From the NCBI GenBank assembly GCA_032433595.1, contig JASWJB010000433.1, positions 1 to 29,625 of the forward strand: a stretch of 29,625 bases of DNA, given 5' to 3'. Positions within the stretch are counted from its first letter, which is position 1. Every line of letters begins with the position of its first letter. Source of the stretch: Conoideocrella luteorostrata. Lineage: Eukaryota > Ascomycota > Sordariomycetes > Hypocreales > Clavicipitaceae. Of the stretch, positions 8,901-18,615 are shown in pieces. The notes below the pieces were generated by a model that did not search any database, was not told where the DNA came from, and saw nothing but the letters and a program-made list of their open reading frames with translations. Made by a program: the position numbers and the translations under genes.

Positions 8901-9290
8901 TGTTTCTTGGATGGCCGCCTCACGTCATCGTCGTGACTGGGCGGTCAGGACGGTGGCTGGTCTTGCGGCGCCAGCGCAACGCCGCCGCAGAATATGTATC
9001 CGAGGAATTGCATATTCCGCGCTGACACGACGCGCGGTGGCTTAAAATTGTTTCCGCCAAGATGCATACCTGTGCGGTTGGCTACAAATCCCAGGCTAAA
9101 TTGCTGGTACGCTCAGCAGTGGCGCAATGGTTACTGATGGGCTACCGCTGGGTTCTCGTTGCCACCAGACATGGGGGTGTAATGTGACAGAACAGTCACC
9201 AACACATTGATCTAGCCTGTGCCCCCGAATGCGGTGACAAATTTGAGCGTGTTATTTAGCTAGCAAGAATATGATCAGAACCAAGCGACA
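8901..9290. other. Unassigned sequence between BRCT fragment and copia integrase
   Basis: No open frame of note. The minus strand near 8900-8930 still reads RRPSKKHRPSLPE in frame with the BRCT fragment, so the captured host segment may extend to about 8930 or further. An A-box-like TGGCGCAATGG occurs near 9121 without a convincing tRNA fold. The right end, where copia homology resumes, is near 9300. Confidence 0.4.
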
Positions 9291-9302
9291 ACGGAATCAA
9301 GC

Positions 9303-10571
9303 TTGCAAGCAGCTTGGCAAGCAAGACGATATCGTCTTACAACGAGGGATCCGAAACTTACGAATGTGGCCAATAGCGATCTTTGGCACAGACGACTAGG
9401 TCATCCAAGTCAGAAAGCCCTAGAGAAGCTAGGCACAAGCAGCTTCAATGCTCGAATTCGCGGTCCAACAACGGTGGAATGTGACGCTTGCGGCGGCGGA
9501 AAGATTCGTCGTTAGATATCTAGAAGACGGCCACAACGGCCTAGTCAGGCATTTGAAGAGGTCTGGATTGACTGGTCGGATATTACATTGGATTATCAGG
9601 GCTATTCGCGAGTGATGTGTATCGCTGACGCCTATTCAGGCCTTGTTTTTCCGTATTCTCAGCAAACGCACGGGCAGGCTAAGGAAAATTATTGTATTAT
9701 TCGGGATTTTCAGGCTCTCGTACGTAGGCAATTTTGTCAGGAAATTCAAGTCATTCGGTCAGATAACGAGCTAGTCAGCAAGTTAGTCAGGAAGCATCTT
9801 CAAAAGGAAGGGAATTCAAGGGAAGTCTCCCGCACCAAATACGCAGGTCCAGAACGGAGGAGCCGAAAGGTCAGGGGGGTATGGTGCTTGAAAGAGCCCG
9901 CACAATGCGAATATCAGCAAATCTACCACATAACCTATGGAGGGATATCGTGGATGCTGCCTGCTACCTACGGAATTGAACGCCGTTACGAAGAAATAGC
10001 TGGAAAAGCCCGTACGAAGGGGTATTCCAAAGAAAGCCAGAAATCGCGCACTTGCGCGCGTACGGATGCAAGGCATTCGCCATGACTGACCTCTGCAGCC
10101 CAGCGACGAGATCATCGTAAGCAGAAGCCTGACCCAAAGGCATATATTGGATATCTTGTAGGATACCAATCGTCAAATAATTTCCGTATCTGGATTTCTC
10201 ACCGGAATAAGGTTATTGTTACTCGCGATGTTATTTTCGATGAGGCTCGTATCTTCGAAGATAAGCTACCCTCCCGGGAGTTGCTGCAGTTAATCGATGG
10301 ATTAATTGAAAAGGTCGGAATTCCGAAAGATCTGCAAGGACTAGAGAACGAATTAGCTGCTGAAAATATCAATGAAATTGGTAGCACTTCTAGCCACACA
10401 GACAACGAATCTGAGTCTGACGTACAGGACGAAATCGTCGTTAACACCGGTCAATCTGAAAGTCAGGAAAATTCGACTGCCTCGTGTGATGATTCTGATG
10501 AGGATTATCATACGGCTGTTTTCGCCACGTCAGCCGCTTATCCTGAGGGGGGTGGAAGAAGACGTCTGTGA
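9303..10571 (+). pseudogene. Copia gag-pre-integrase and integrase, broken
   Basis: The frame from 9303 holds DLWHRRLGHPSQKALEKL (gag-pre-integrase motif H-R-R-L-G-H), then CDACGGGKIRR and a stop. The frame from 9588 has the integrase core: first Asp in MCIADAYSG, second in VIRSDN, and the region of the catalytic Glu (QNGGAERSG) in a shifted frame at about 9850. Later pieces read NLWRDIVDAACYLRN, KAYIGYLVGYQSSNNFRIWI and VTRDVIFDEARIFE, the standard linker before reverse transcriptase. An acidic Ser-rich tail ends at 10571. Integrase would insert the cDNA copy; at least four frame breaks make it inactive. Reverse transcriptase never begins. Confidence 0.85.
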
Positions 10572-10598
10572 CCGATTTCGTGACTTTCAATTCCGACA

Positions 10599-11080
10599 AC
10601 AGCCACAGGTCAGGCTTCCGGTCAGGATTCTGGTCACGATAGTAGCGGTCGGTCGGGGGAAATGTCAGATGATGCCGCTGCTGATGCTGCTGATGCCGTT
10701 GCTGCTGCTGATTATGATAGCCACAGGTCAGGATTCTGGTCACGATAGTAGCGGTCAGGAGGGGGAAAAGTCACCTGATCATGAGGATAATGATGATGAT
10801 GCTGGTGCCGTTGCTGATGATGATGATGTTCTGCCCACGCAAGTAATGTCGCTGCCGCTGCTGTTGATGAGGATGTGTTGCCCACGCAAGAGATTCGCCG
10901 CCGCCGCCGCCGCTGCTGCTAATGATGATGGCCACAGGTCAGAATTCTGGTCACGATAGTAGCGGTCCGGGGGGGGAAAGTCACCTGATAATAATGAAGA
11001 TGATTTAGCCGCTGCTGCCGCTGGTGCTGCTGATGATGTTCTGACCATGATGATTTTGCTGTTGCTGCTGATGATGATGA
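10599..11080 (+). repeat. S-family triplet/spacer array 3
   Basis: Continuation of array 2 beyond the copia insertion. Spacers with GGATTCTGGTCACGATAGTA lie near 10625, 10730 and 10940. It includes (GCC)n at about 10890-10910 and ends at TGATGCTTAGTC before the C array. Confidence 0.9.
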
Positions 11081-11084
11081 TGCT

Positions 11085-12295
11085 TAGTCAATTCAACGAG
11101 CTCGCTGGAAAGGCTTAAATCTCGGAGGACGTATAAGCTACAAGCAGCTAGTTGAACGGTTTAATGCTTGGAAGACGTACAGGCTCCGAGAGGCTTGTCG
11201 ATCTGACGAGCTTGCTGCAAAGGTGTAATTCTCGGAAGACATACAGGCATCTAATATCGCAGGTCAATGTGACGAGTTCGCTGAAAAGGTATAAATCTCG
11301 GAAGACGTACACTGCAAGAAGCATCAGATATTGTAAGGCTGTTAACGAGCTCGTTGAAAAGGCTCAAATCTCGCAACGTACAGGCGCTTTCGAAACATAC
11401 ATGCCGCAAGTCAATCTAACGAGCTCTTGAAAAGGTTCAAATCTGGGGAGACGTACAGGCATCTGATATCGCAGGTTAATCTAACGAGTTTGTTGAAAGA
11501 TTCAATTCCTGGAAGACGTACAGGTGCTTTCCAAGCATCACATATCTCGTTGAAAAGGCTCAAATCTCGAAAGAAGGATAAGTATTACATATCGCAAGTC
11601 GATCTGACGAGCTCGTTGAAAAGGCTCGAATCTCGGGAGACGTACAAGCATCTATTATCGCAGGTCAATCTAACGACCTCATTAAAAAGGCTTGAATCTC
11701 GGAAGACGTATGGGATGCTGCAAGATGCATTAGACATCGTAGGTCAATCTGACGAGCCTGTTGAAAAGGCTTAAATCTCGGAATGCACAGGCTCTGGAAG
11801 TAGCATCGGATCTCGCAGGTCAATCCGACGAGCTTGTTAAAAAAAGCTCAAATATTGGAACGTATAGGCTCTACAAGAAGTATTAGATAGGGTAAGTTAG
11901 TCTAACAAGCCTGTTGAATGGTTCAAATCTCGCAAAGACGTACAGGCGCTGCGAGAAGCATCAGATCGCGGGTCAATCTGACGAGCTTGTTGAAAAGGCT
12001 TAAATCCTGGAACGTGTAGGCGTTGCAAGAGGTATGTGGTATCGCAAGTTGAGCTGACGAGCTCGTTGAAACGGCTCGAATCTTGGGAGACGTACGGATG
12101 CTGCAAGAAGCATCAGACATCGCAGGTAAACCAGACGAGCTTGTTAAAAGGCTCAAATCTCAGAACGTACGGGCGCTGCCAGAGGCATCTGGTATCGCAA
12201 GTTAGTTAACGAGCTCGTTGAAAGGTTAAAATATTGGAAGACGTACAGGCACTGCAGGAGGCATGAGATCTCGCAAGTCAACCTGAAGACGATGA
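11085..12295 (+). repeat. C-family minisatellite array 4 (longest)
   Basis: About fifteen units of 65-80 bp. The best units are 78 bp, e.g. from GACGAGCTTGTTGAAAAGGC to the next such word. The consensus in one frame reads DELVEKAQISEDV followed by QALQEASDIAGQS, a 26-residue helical repeat. Individual units carry stops (CAA to TAA, CAG to TAG) and indels, so no intact gene exists. Unit differences often involve C-to-T before A. Confidence 0.85.
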
Positions 12296-12368
12296 TGGTG
12301 GTGGTCACAGGTCACGATTCCAGTCAGGAAGACCACGGTAGTAGCGGCCGGGAGACGTAAAAGTCAGC

Positions 12369-12401
<33 letters not shown>

Positions 12402-13305
12402 AATGCCGTTGCCGCCGCTGCTGCTGCTGATGATTCCGTTTCCGCCGATAAGGATATTACCGCCCACAAGATGTCGCTGCTGCTGATGCTGTTACCGCTG
12501 ACGAAGATATTGCTGCCTACGCAAGAAATGTTGCTGCTGCTGCTGCTGCTGATGCCGCCGCTGCTGCCCATGATGCCGTTACGGCTGATGACGATGTGCT
12601 GCCCACGCAAGACATGTCGCCGTCGCCGCTGCCGCTGGTGATAATGCCGCCGCTGCTGCTGATAATAGCCACAAGTTAGAATTCCTGTCACGATAGCAGA
12701 GCTCGGGAGGGGGAAGATTCACCCGATAATGATAATGATGATGATTATGATGCTGCTGCTGCTGCCGATGATGATGGCCACAGGTCAGCATTCCGGTCGG
12801 GATTCCGGTCGGGATTTCGGTCGGGATAGTAGCAGTCAGGAGGTGGAAAGTCAGATGCTGCCGCTGCCAATAGTAATGCCGCTGTTTCTGCTGATGTTGA
12901 TGATGATGTTGGTGATGATGCCCGCTGCTTGTAATAATGCCGCTGCTGGTGATTTCTCTGCTGCTGCTGAGAATGTTGCTGCCCACGCAAGAAATGTCAT
13001 TGCTAATAATGTCGATGACGCTGCTGCTGCTGATGGGGATGTTGCTGCTCACGCATGAAATGTCGCTGCTGCTAATGATAATATTGCTGCTCCTGATGAT
13101 GATGAAGCGGTCAGGAGAGGTGAAAGTTCGGCACTCAGGAGAGGGTAGAAGTTAGCACTCGGGAGAGAAAAAAGTCAGCGCTCGGGAGAAGGGAAAAGTT
13201 AACACTCACGAGAGGGAAGAGTCAGCCGATAATAATGATGATGCCGCTGCTGCTGATGACGATGTGCTGCCCACGCAAGACATGTGCCCGTCGCCGCTGC
13301 TGCTG
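12075..13305 (+). repeat. Segmental duplication, copy 2 (partner 4100-5345)
   Basis: See the partner copy for shared landmarks. The offset is about 7975 bp. Copy 2 has a longer GAT run (12370-12402) and a single GGTGATTTC unit where copy 1 has a tandem pair. Confidence 0.85.
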
Positions 13306-13875
13306 ATGATGGCCACAGGTTAGAATTCTGGTCACGATAGCAGAGCTCAGGAGGGGGACGATTTACCTGATAATGATGATGCTGCTACTCATGCCGCTGC
13401 TGCTGCTGGTGGTAGTGGTGATGCCACTGCTGGTGATGATGCCGCCACCGCTGAGATGCCGCCGCCGCTGAAGGTGATTTTGCTGATGATGATAATTCCA
13501 TTGCTGCCGATGAGGATGTTGCCGCTGCTGCTGCCGGCACTTGGGAGAGGGGAAAAGTCAGCACTCGGGAGAGGGAAGAGTCAGGTGATGATGATGATGA
13601 TGATGATAATGCCGCCGCCGCCGCCGCTGCTGCTGATGATGCTGCTGCTGTTGATGATGGTCACAGGTCTGATTCTGGCCACGATTGTAGCGGTCGGTCG
13701 GTCGGGGAAAAGTCAGCTGATGATGATGCCGCTGCTGATGATGACGCTGCCGATGATGATGGCCACAGGCCGGGATTCTCACGATAGTAGCAGTCGGTCG
13801 GGGGAAATGTCAGATGATGCCACCGTTGCTGCTGCTGATGCCATTGCTGCCAATAATTATGATGCTGCCTACGCA
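12300..13875 (+). repeat. S-family triplet/spacer array 4
   Basis: Triplet array with spacers at about 12325, 12680, 12815, 13325, 13670 and 13770, plus the short GCACTCGGGAGAGGGAAGAG type at 13120-13225 and 13535-13585. There are about eleven GAT triplets at 12370-12402. It ends in CTGCCTACGCATGAACAGC, the conserved S-to-D junction. Confidence 0.9.
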
Positions 13876-14737
13876 TGAACAGCAGCGCCCGAGGTGCAAG
13901 AAAAGCAGGGCTTGGTTAGGGCGGGGGGGCTGGCAAGTAGCACAAGAGTAACACAACAACAACACGGTACAATAACCAGCGCACTAGATAGGGCAATGCC
14001 TAACGCAAAAGATGCAGAAAATCGCGGCGTATATAATTAAAAAGATATAGTGCCCTAAATGTATTATTTAGTACATGGACGGCCAAAACCCATGCTTGGT
14101 GTTCGTCAGCCCAGCGATCAGGAGGCCTGCAAGCAACCTGCAACATGCAACATGCAGCACCGCATAATAGCAACACAACGAGACAGAATTCAATCTGGTG
14201 CAAAAGCTGCTCACAGGCCCAGCTCACAAGCTGCTATTAGACGCAAGACATGAAACGAATCGCCTGGTGCGCAATCTACGAAAAACCTGCCGTGGTCGGG
14301 AATCAAGCCATCAGAGGGGGCTTGCTTGCAAGTAACATGCAGCACCGCATAACAGCAACACAACGAGACAAATTTATGTCTGTTGCAAAAGATGCACAAA
14401 AGCCCAGCGCACAAGATGCAATAAAAACCAAGGCATCAAACAGATTACCTGGCGTGCAATCAGCCAAAATACGCGGCTAACACGCTAACCACCACAACTC
14501 GACGACCAGCGCTTATACCGCCACGAAACCTAGCGCAAACGACTCGCAGAAACACGCTGCACACAATTCAATGCCAATCAAGCCGCTCCCGGCGCACCCG
14601 GAAACTCTGCGGCGGGCAGCGCACAAAATGCCGGCGGGATGGGTGGGTTTTTCGCTCGCGTTGTGAGAAAAAGGAGAAGACTGTGAGCGGGAAAAGGAGG
14701 AGGCTGTGGGCCGTGTTCCTTTTACTAGGATGGAGAC
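13876..14737 (+). repeat. D-family block 2 with conserved tail
   Basis: Begins GTGCAAGAAAAGCAGGGCTTGG. It holds about three D units of roughly 190 bp (starts near 13930, 14122 and 14318), each with a GCAAGTAACATGC-like word, a GGTGCAAAAG word and a GCCAAAA word. The tail from about 14470 (AACCACCACAACTCGACGAC, then ATGCCGGCGGGATGGGTGG, then GAGAAAAAGGAGAAGACTGT) is nearly the same as at 29310-29560. Small open frames exist on both strands, with no support as genes. Confidence 0.85.
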
Positions 14738-14776
14738 CTTACAGTCTTCACTCTACTAAAGAGTAATGACTGTAAG
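14738..14776 (+). other. Terminal palindrome 2 (stem-loop)
   Basis: CTTACAGTC (14738-14746) is the exact reverse complement of GACTGTAAG (14768-14776). Inside it ACTCT pairs with AGAGT around ACTAA, separated from the outer stem by a 3-nt internal loop. It follows the D tail, like palindromes 1 and 3. Confidence 0.8.
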
Positions 14777-15047
14777 AGACGTATCATGCCATAACAGTGG
14801 CACCACCACCACCAACCAAATAGTATTGAGTACTAGTTTGCGTAGCATCGGTTCCTTCCGCAAGTTCCCTGAACTGACACGGTGGGCGGTTCCGAGAGGA
14901 GAGCGGCGTAAAAAAGAATCCCATTCTTCGATTGCGTCGATTGGCTCTGACAGCTTCAGGGCAGTCTTTGGCAGTAGCAGCAGCAGCAGCAGCAGCAACA
15001 GTAGTAGTAGTAGTCACTTCAAGCACATGGTGTAGTCTTGGGTTCCT
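14777..15047. repeat. Intergenic stretch with an (AGC)n/(AGT)n microsatellite
   Basis: Between the end of repeat block 2 and the kinase stop codon. It contains AGC/GTA triplets at 14971-15014. No gene is supported; it probably includes the 3' untranslated region of the kinase gene. Confidence 0.55.
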
Positions 15048-16881
15048 CTATTCTTGCCAATCTTCCAAATCGGTATCTGTACTGGACGACTGATCATCAT
15101 CTCGGCTGTCCAAGCCAAGAACAGTGTCATCAATCCGCGGGGTTGATGCTGTTGACAACGCAGAGGGCTCCCTGAAATCAGGAGATGCTGTATTCGGGAG
15201 GCTCTCGTCCGTCTGGGACTCGGTGACATGTACTCGGGCAGTCGATAGTGAGGGATTCGGACTACGCCTGTACCTATTATTTTTATCGGTTTGCAGAAGT
15301 GCAGTGTCTCTAGATGCTGGCCGTTTTATCCCGGTCTTGTTGTCCATGTTGGGTTCAAAGGTTTCATGGGGTGAATCAGTCGGTTCATGCTTCCATAACC
15401 ATTTCAAGCACTTCCAAGAACTCCAACGCCTCTCTGGCATCTTTTGCAAAAGGCCCTTGATCATAGGTTGGAGAAATGCTGGCGCCTTGGCGATCTCGGG
15501 AAGGGCAACTTCACAAACCCAAGTTCTAAAATCATTAGGATCCCACCTGTCGTCAATGTCAGGGTCCCAGTTGGTGAACAGCTGCATCCCAATAAGCCCA
15601 AGAGCCCACATGTCAATTTTGTTCGTGTAGAGTCTAGGTCTGTTGAACAGTTCAGGAGCCATGTAGATCTCCGTTCCCGTAAAGGTATCCATTTTAGCCG
15701 ATTCATTTTGCTTCGAGGTGCCAAAATCAGCCACTTTCACCGTCAGTTCCGTTTGTCGTTTTATTACAAGAGCATTTTCCGGCTTCAGGTCTCGATGAGT
15801 GACGCCTCTAGCATGCATGTAAGACAAAGCACTGCCGAGGTGTGACATTACTATCAACCGCTCGCTTTTGTCGAGACCAGGCAGGGCTTCACCAAGATTC
15901 AACGGAATATATTCCACAATCATCCATGGTGGCAAGGTTAAGTCTTCAGCGACAACCAAGTCGAACGCTTTTACAATATGTGGCTACAATGGGACAGTCT
16001 CTTTCTTAGCTTTTTCTGACCGATACTTTGATCCACATGTTGCATGTACTTACGTGATCCAGATGTTTGATGTGCATGTATTCCATCCGTAGGGCTTCAA
16101 ATCTTTTCCTCGCAGTATCTGCATTGTCACTTATTTTGTAGAACGGCTCTTTCGCACCAAAAAACTCTCCCGTGGATACATTCTTGACCTTCATTACCGA
16201 GGCATGCGCGCCCTTTCCTTGCATCCCCTGACCTTCAACGACATAAACAGCGTTGTTGGCGCCGTAACGGACGTATTCAGCAGAAGTTTCGTCATGACTC
16301 AAAATAGACGGAAGGCGTTTTGGAAGTGAGCCCATGATATCCTTACTATATGATCGAGCTCTTTCTTTGTACCGAGCAGTCTCGGCTGCTGTTCGTTCTG
16401 GAGTCCAGGCGCGAAACTTGACAGCCCCCAGATCAATAATTACAGGGCCTTGAAGCTCCTGAGGCAATCCACGTTTCACAGGGATGGTAGCTTGGCCATG
16501 AATACGGATTGCTCGATCGGAGAGCCGTGTTACTCTTGGCCGATGGGTGTGGGGGCTGATATCAACCCGGCATGCTTGCCTGCTGATGCCAGTCTGGTTG
16601 GTTTTCGCGATTTGGAGGTCACATATATCGGAATCATGGTGAGACCCCAAAACCCAACCTGCTGGATCAAACAAGTCCTCTCCCATGACTAGGCGTAGAA
16701 ACGGCGGTTTCAATTCTTGTTCATTGGACTGCCCACCCTTCCAAGACATGCCGGCGGTATTGGCGGAGGGGTTGAAATGAAACCTTGAATTGTCTGACCA
16801 ATCCAGGATGCCATCTGCGCCAACAAAGTTACCAAGAATTAGCACAACCTTTGAAAAGTCAACAGCGTTGGTATCGGCCAT
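15048..16881 (-). CDS. FHA-domain serine/threonine protein kinase
   Basis: Two exons, 16881-16054 and 15983-15048, joined in phase 0 across a 70-nt intron (GTAAGT donor, TTGTAG acceptor), giving 587 aa. The splice restores HLDH-PHIVKAFD, a typical kinase sequence. Residues about 60-160 look like an FHA phosphothreonine-binding domain (WVLGSHHDSDICDLQI, GISRQACRVDI), with the usual Arg and the SRxH His altered. The kinase domain spans about 206-475: glycine loop GQGMQGKGAHASV (217-229), likely ATP-binding Lys244, HRDLKPEN (339-346, catalytic Asp341), DFG (362-364), APE (385-387). All catalytic residues are present, so it should be active. The tail is Ser/Thr-rich and ends acidic. FHA plus kinase recalls Rad53/Chk2, but divergence is high and a DNA-damage role is not shown. 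A solo LTR lies 99 bp upstream of the start. Confidence 0.9.
15984..16053 (-). other. Intron of the FHA kinase gene
   Basis: 70 nt with GTAAGT at the donor, AGCTAAGAA as a possible branch region and CCATTGTAG at the acceptor. Reading through gives a stop after a few residues, while removal joins two halves of the kinase domain in frame. Confidence 0.88.
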
Positions 16882-16980
16882 ATTTCAATGAGCCAAAAGC
16901 GGCGGCCAAGAGTCAGTTGAACTAAGTAAAATCAAAAACTCAGAAAGTCTAGGAAGAAGCGATACTTTGCAAGTGGCAAC

Positions 16981-17173
16981 TGTTGGAATGCCGCCAAGCA
17001 CAATAGGAAGCACAGAGCCCGTCACGTGGTCACCTTCTAGCCACGATATTTATACGACGATATCGTGACTTCCACCGTGACTTCTTTTCTTCTTCTTAGA
17101 TAACAGACACTGATGAATATATTGAATTTGAAGCCAATGATCTACATCATTGCATAACCCTATGCAACCCACA
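16981..17173 (+). mobile_element. Solo LTR, family A, upstream of the kinase gene
   Basis: TGTTGGAATGCC to GCAACCCACA, 193 bp, flanked by GCAAC (16976-16980) and GCAAG (17174-17178), a 5-bp duplication with one difference. It contains CACGTG, a GATATTTATACGACG TATA-like region and the palindromic CGATATCG. It points away from the kinase gene, whose start lies 99 bp to its left. Confidence 0.93.
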
Positions 17174-17307
17174 GCAAGCGTGAAAATAATAGTTTAACTA
17201 ACTCCACCCCATCCGCCCCTCTCCCCGCCAGCGGGGAAATTGCCTCAAAATTGGTGTGCTCGTGGAATGCGGGGGGGCTATCCATCGTGCTCCGCTGATT
17301 CGTCGAC

Positions 17308-17994
17308 TTAGTGCTTGTGGACCCGACTGTTACCGACACACCCTTTTGTTTGTGATCTTGTTCTGGTCGCGATACATTGCAACTGCAAAGCTTGTTTTGG
17401 GGACCGGGGCGATGATGGTTCCCCTATTGCCTGGAGACGTTTCCGTACTCGTTCTCGACGTTGCCGCTGAATGTCCAATTTTTTTTTTCGAGCGGCCTCA
17501 TGCATTTTTTCTTCTCGAAGCGCAACATGCCGCTGGAGAAGGTCCTTTTCCTGCTCCCAATACTCCTGGCTTTGTATCGAGTTTCTTATACGTCTGATGC
17601 TGTCCGCGGACAACCCGTTGACCTGGAGAAGTTGTTTGTATAACGAGGCAAGAGTTTGCCATGGTCGAGCAGCCGTCGCTTCGTCGTCCTCGCTATGAAA
17701 CAGGAGTTGGTCGAGCACGTTGGCGTAATGCTGGCATTCAATCTTCCAGTAGTCGGGTTGCCAGATGGCGATACGAATCTTGTCGAGTTGCGGTGGATCG
17801 AAATGGTCTTGTAGGATGTTGCATTGCCATTTATGGCCCTCGAGACATTCGTTATCCGACGAGGAAGGCTCCGGGGTTGCCTCTTGCTGCTGACGTATCA
17901 CCCCCTCCAGCCTTTGACAAAGATCTTGATGCCCCTGGGCAGACGCGAAAAACCTATCAAAGCCGTGCATTAAAGGAGAGGGCGTGGTCTCCAT
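17308..17994 (-). CDS. Hypothetical protein, basic helical C-terminus
   Basis: An uninterrupted frame of 228 aa from ATG at 17994. I do not recognise a family. Residues 1-110 are of mixed composition with several Trp and Cys. About 120-195 are predicted helical and strongly charged (EEKMHEAARKKKLDIQRQRR, then ERVRKRLQ), resembling a coiled coil with a nuclear-localisation-like basic patch. The last 30 residues are Ser/Arg/Gln-rich. There is no signal peptide or membrane segment. It is divergent from the APH gene across about 620 bp. The sustained frame in non-repetitive sequence favours a real gene, but the reverse strand also has short frames, so expression data would be needed. Confidence 0.55.
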   Translation of the reverse strand: METTPSPLMHGFDRFFASAQGHQDLCQRLEGVIRQQQEATPEPSSSDNECLEGHKWQCNILQDHFDPPQLDKIRIAIWQPDYWKIECQHYANVLDQLLFHSEDDEATAARPWQTLASLYKQLLQVNGLSADSIRRIRNSIQSQEYWEQEKDLLQRHVALREEKMHEAARKKKLDIQRQRRERVRKRLQAIGEPSSPRSPKQALQLQCIATRTRSQTKGCVGNSRVHKH

Positions 17995-18615
17995 CAGTGG
18001 TCAACAGTTGAGGAGTTGGTGCGAAAGAGATGAAAACTGGTTGCTGAACTACCCGGCGCGCCGAGACAGCGTCATTGTATCACGTGGTTTATTCCCCCCA
18101 TTGGTGGAGGGTAATGCAAGGCCCCATTCAAGTGAGCAAGCCAATAAAAACCCGGCTAGCCGTCGACAATGTGGGGCGTAGCGGACCCACGGGTACCCAG
18201 AGGGCAGGTTCGTGCAGAAGTGCAGGGTAGTTAGTTTCCGTGATTCTTACGTGCGTCTCAGGCACTCGAACAAGAAGATGCTTGCTCTAACGATGGTCCT
18301 CATATTCGTGACATTATAGTTTGGAGTGTGCATACTAGCGGCCGAGGAGACTTTTTATCGAGCAGCCCTGGATCCTCAGCTTTGATGGCGAAAAATACAT
18401 TCAAGGTAGCCTTAAGCACTAGAGCGAGAGAGACCCTGGTTACTGGCCTGGTCCAGGTCTGAAGCCCCTCATACCGCTCTCCTCTGATCTCCTCTGGTTC
18501 CAGATGCAGCAACAAACCATCACACCACAAAGAACATGTCAATTTGCGAATAACGTTCTTGGAACTGGTCTTGACCCATCATTATTTGATACCCTAGGAC
18601 CGCAGCATATTTGCC
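17995..18615. promoter_or_regulatory. Divergent intergenic region
   Basis: About 620 bp between the start of the hypothetical gene (minus) and of the APH gene (plus). No repeat family member and no convincing gene is present; an 80-codon frame at 18300-18542 (minus) has no recognisable features. The region should hold both promoters, but I cannot point to specific sites. Confidence 0.45.

Larger units (their letters stand above)
5869..10598 (+). mobile_element. Decayed Ty1/copia retrotransposon, multiply interrupted
   Basis: The element begins TGTTGGAT at 5869 and ends TCCGACA at 10598, flanked on both sides by ACAGC (5864-5868 and 10599-10603), a 5-bp target duplication inside S repeats. 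Internal homology runs in copia order: gag with a CCHC knuckle, aspartic protease, gag-pre-integrase, integrase, and the linker after integrase. Reverse transcriptase and RNase H are absent, and no paired LTRs are visible, so it is an internally deleted or recombinant copy. Many frameshifts and stops show it is dead. It carries two solo-LTR insertion sites (one of them double) and a BRCT gene fragment. Confidence 0.85.

Noticed and set aside
9115..9165. Second A-box-like word (TGGCGCAATGG) followed by GGGTTCTCGTTGCCACCA
   Set aside because: It is suggestive of a tRNA 3' end, but no acceptor or anticodon stem can be drawn with confidence.
11085..12295. CRISPR-like array (regular repeats with variable stretches)
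   Set aside because: Units are degenerate end to end with no constant repeat and unique spacers, the context is eukaryotic, and the consensus is coding-like; it is a minisatellite.
18300..18542. 80-codon minus-strand frame upstream of the APH gene
   Set aside because: No domain, no conserved features and located in the expected promoter region; probably chance.
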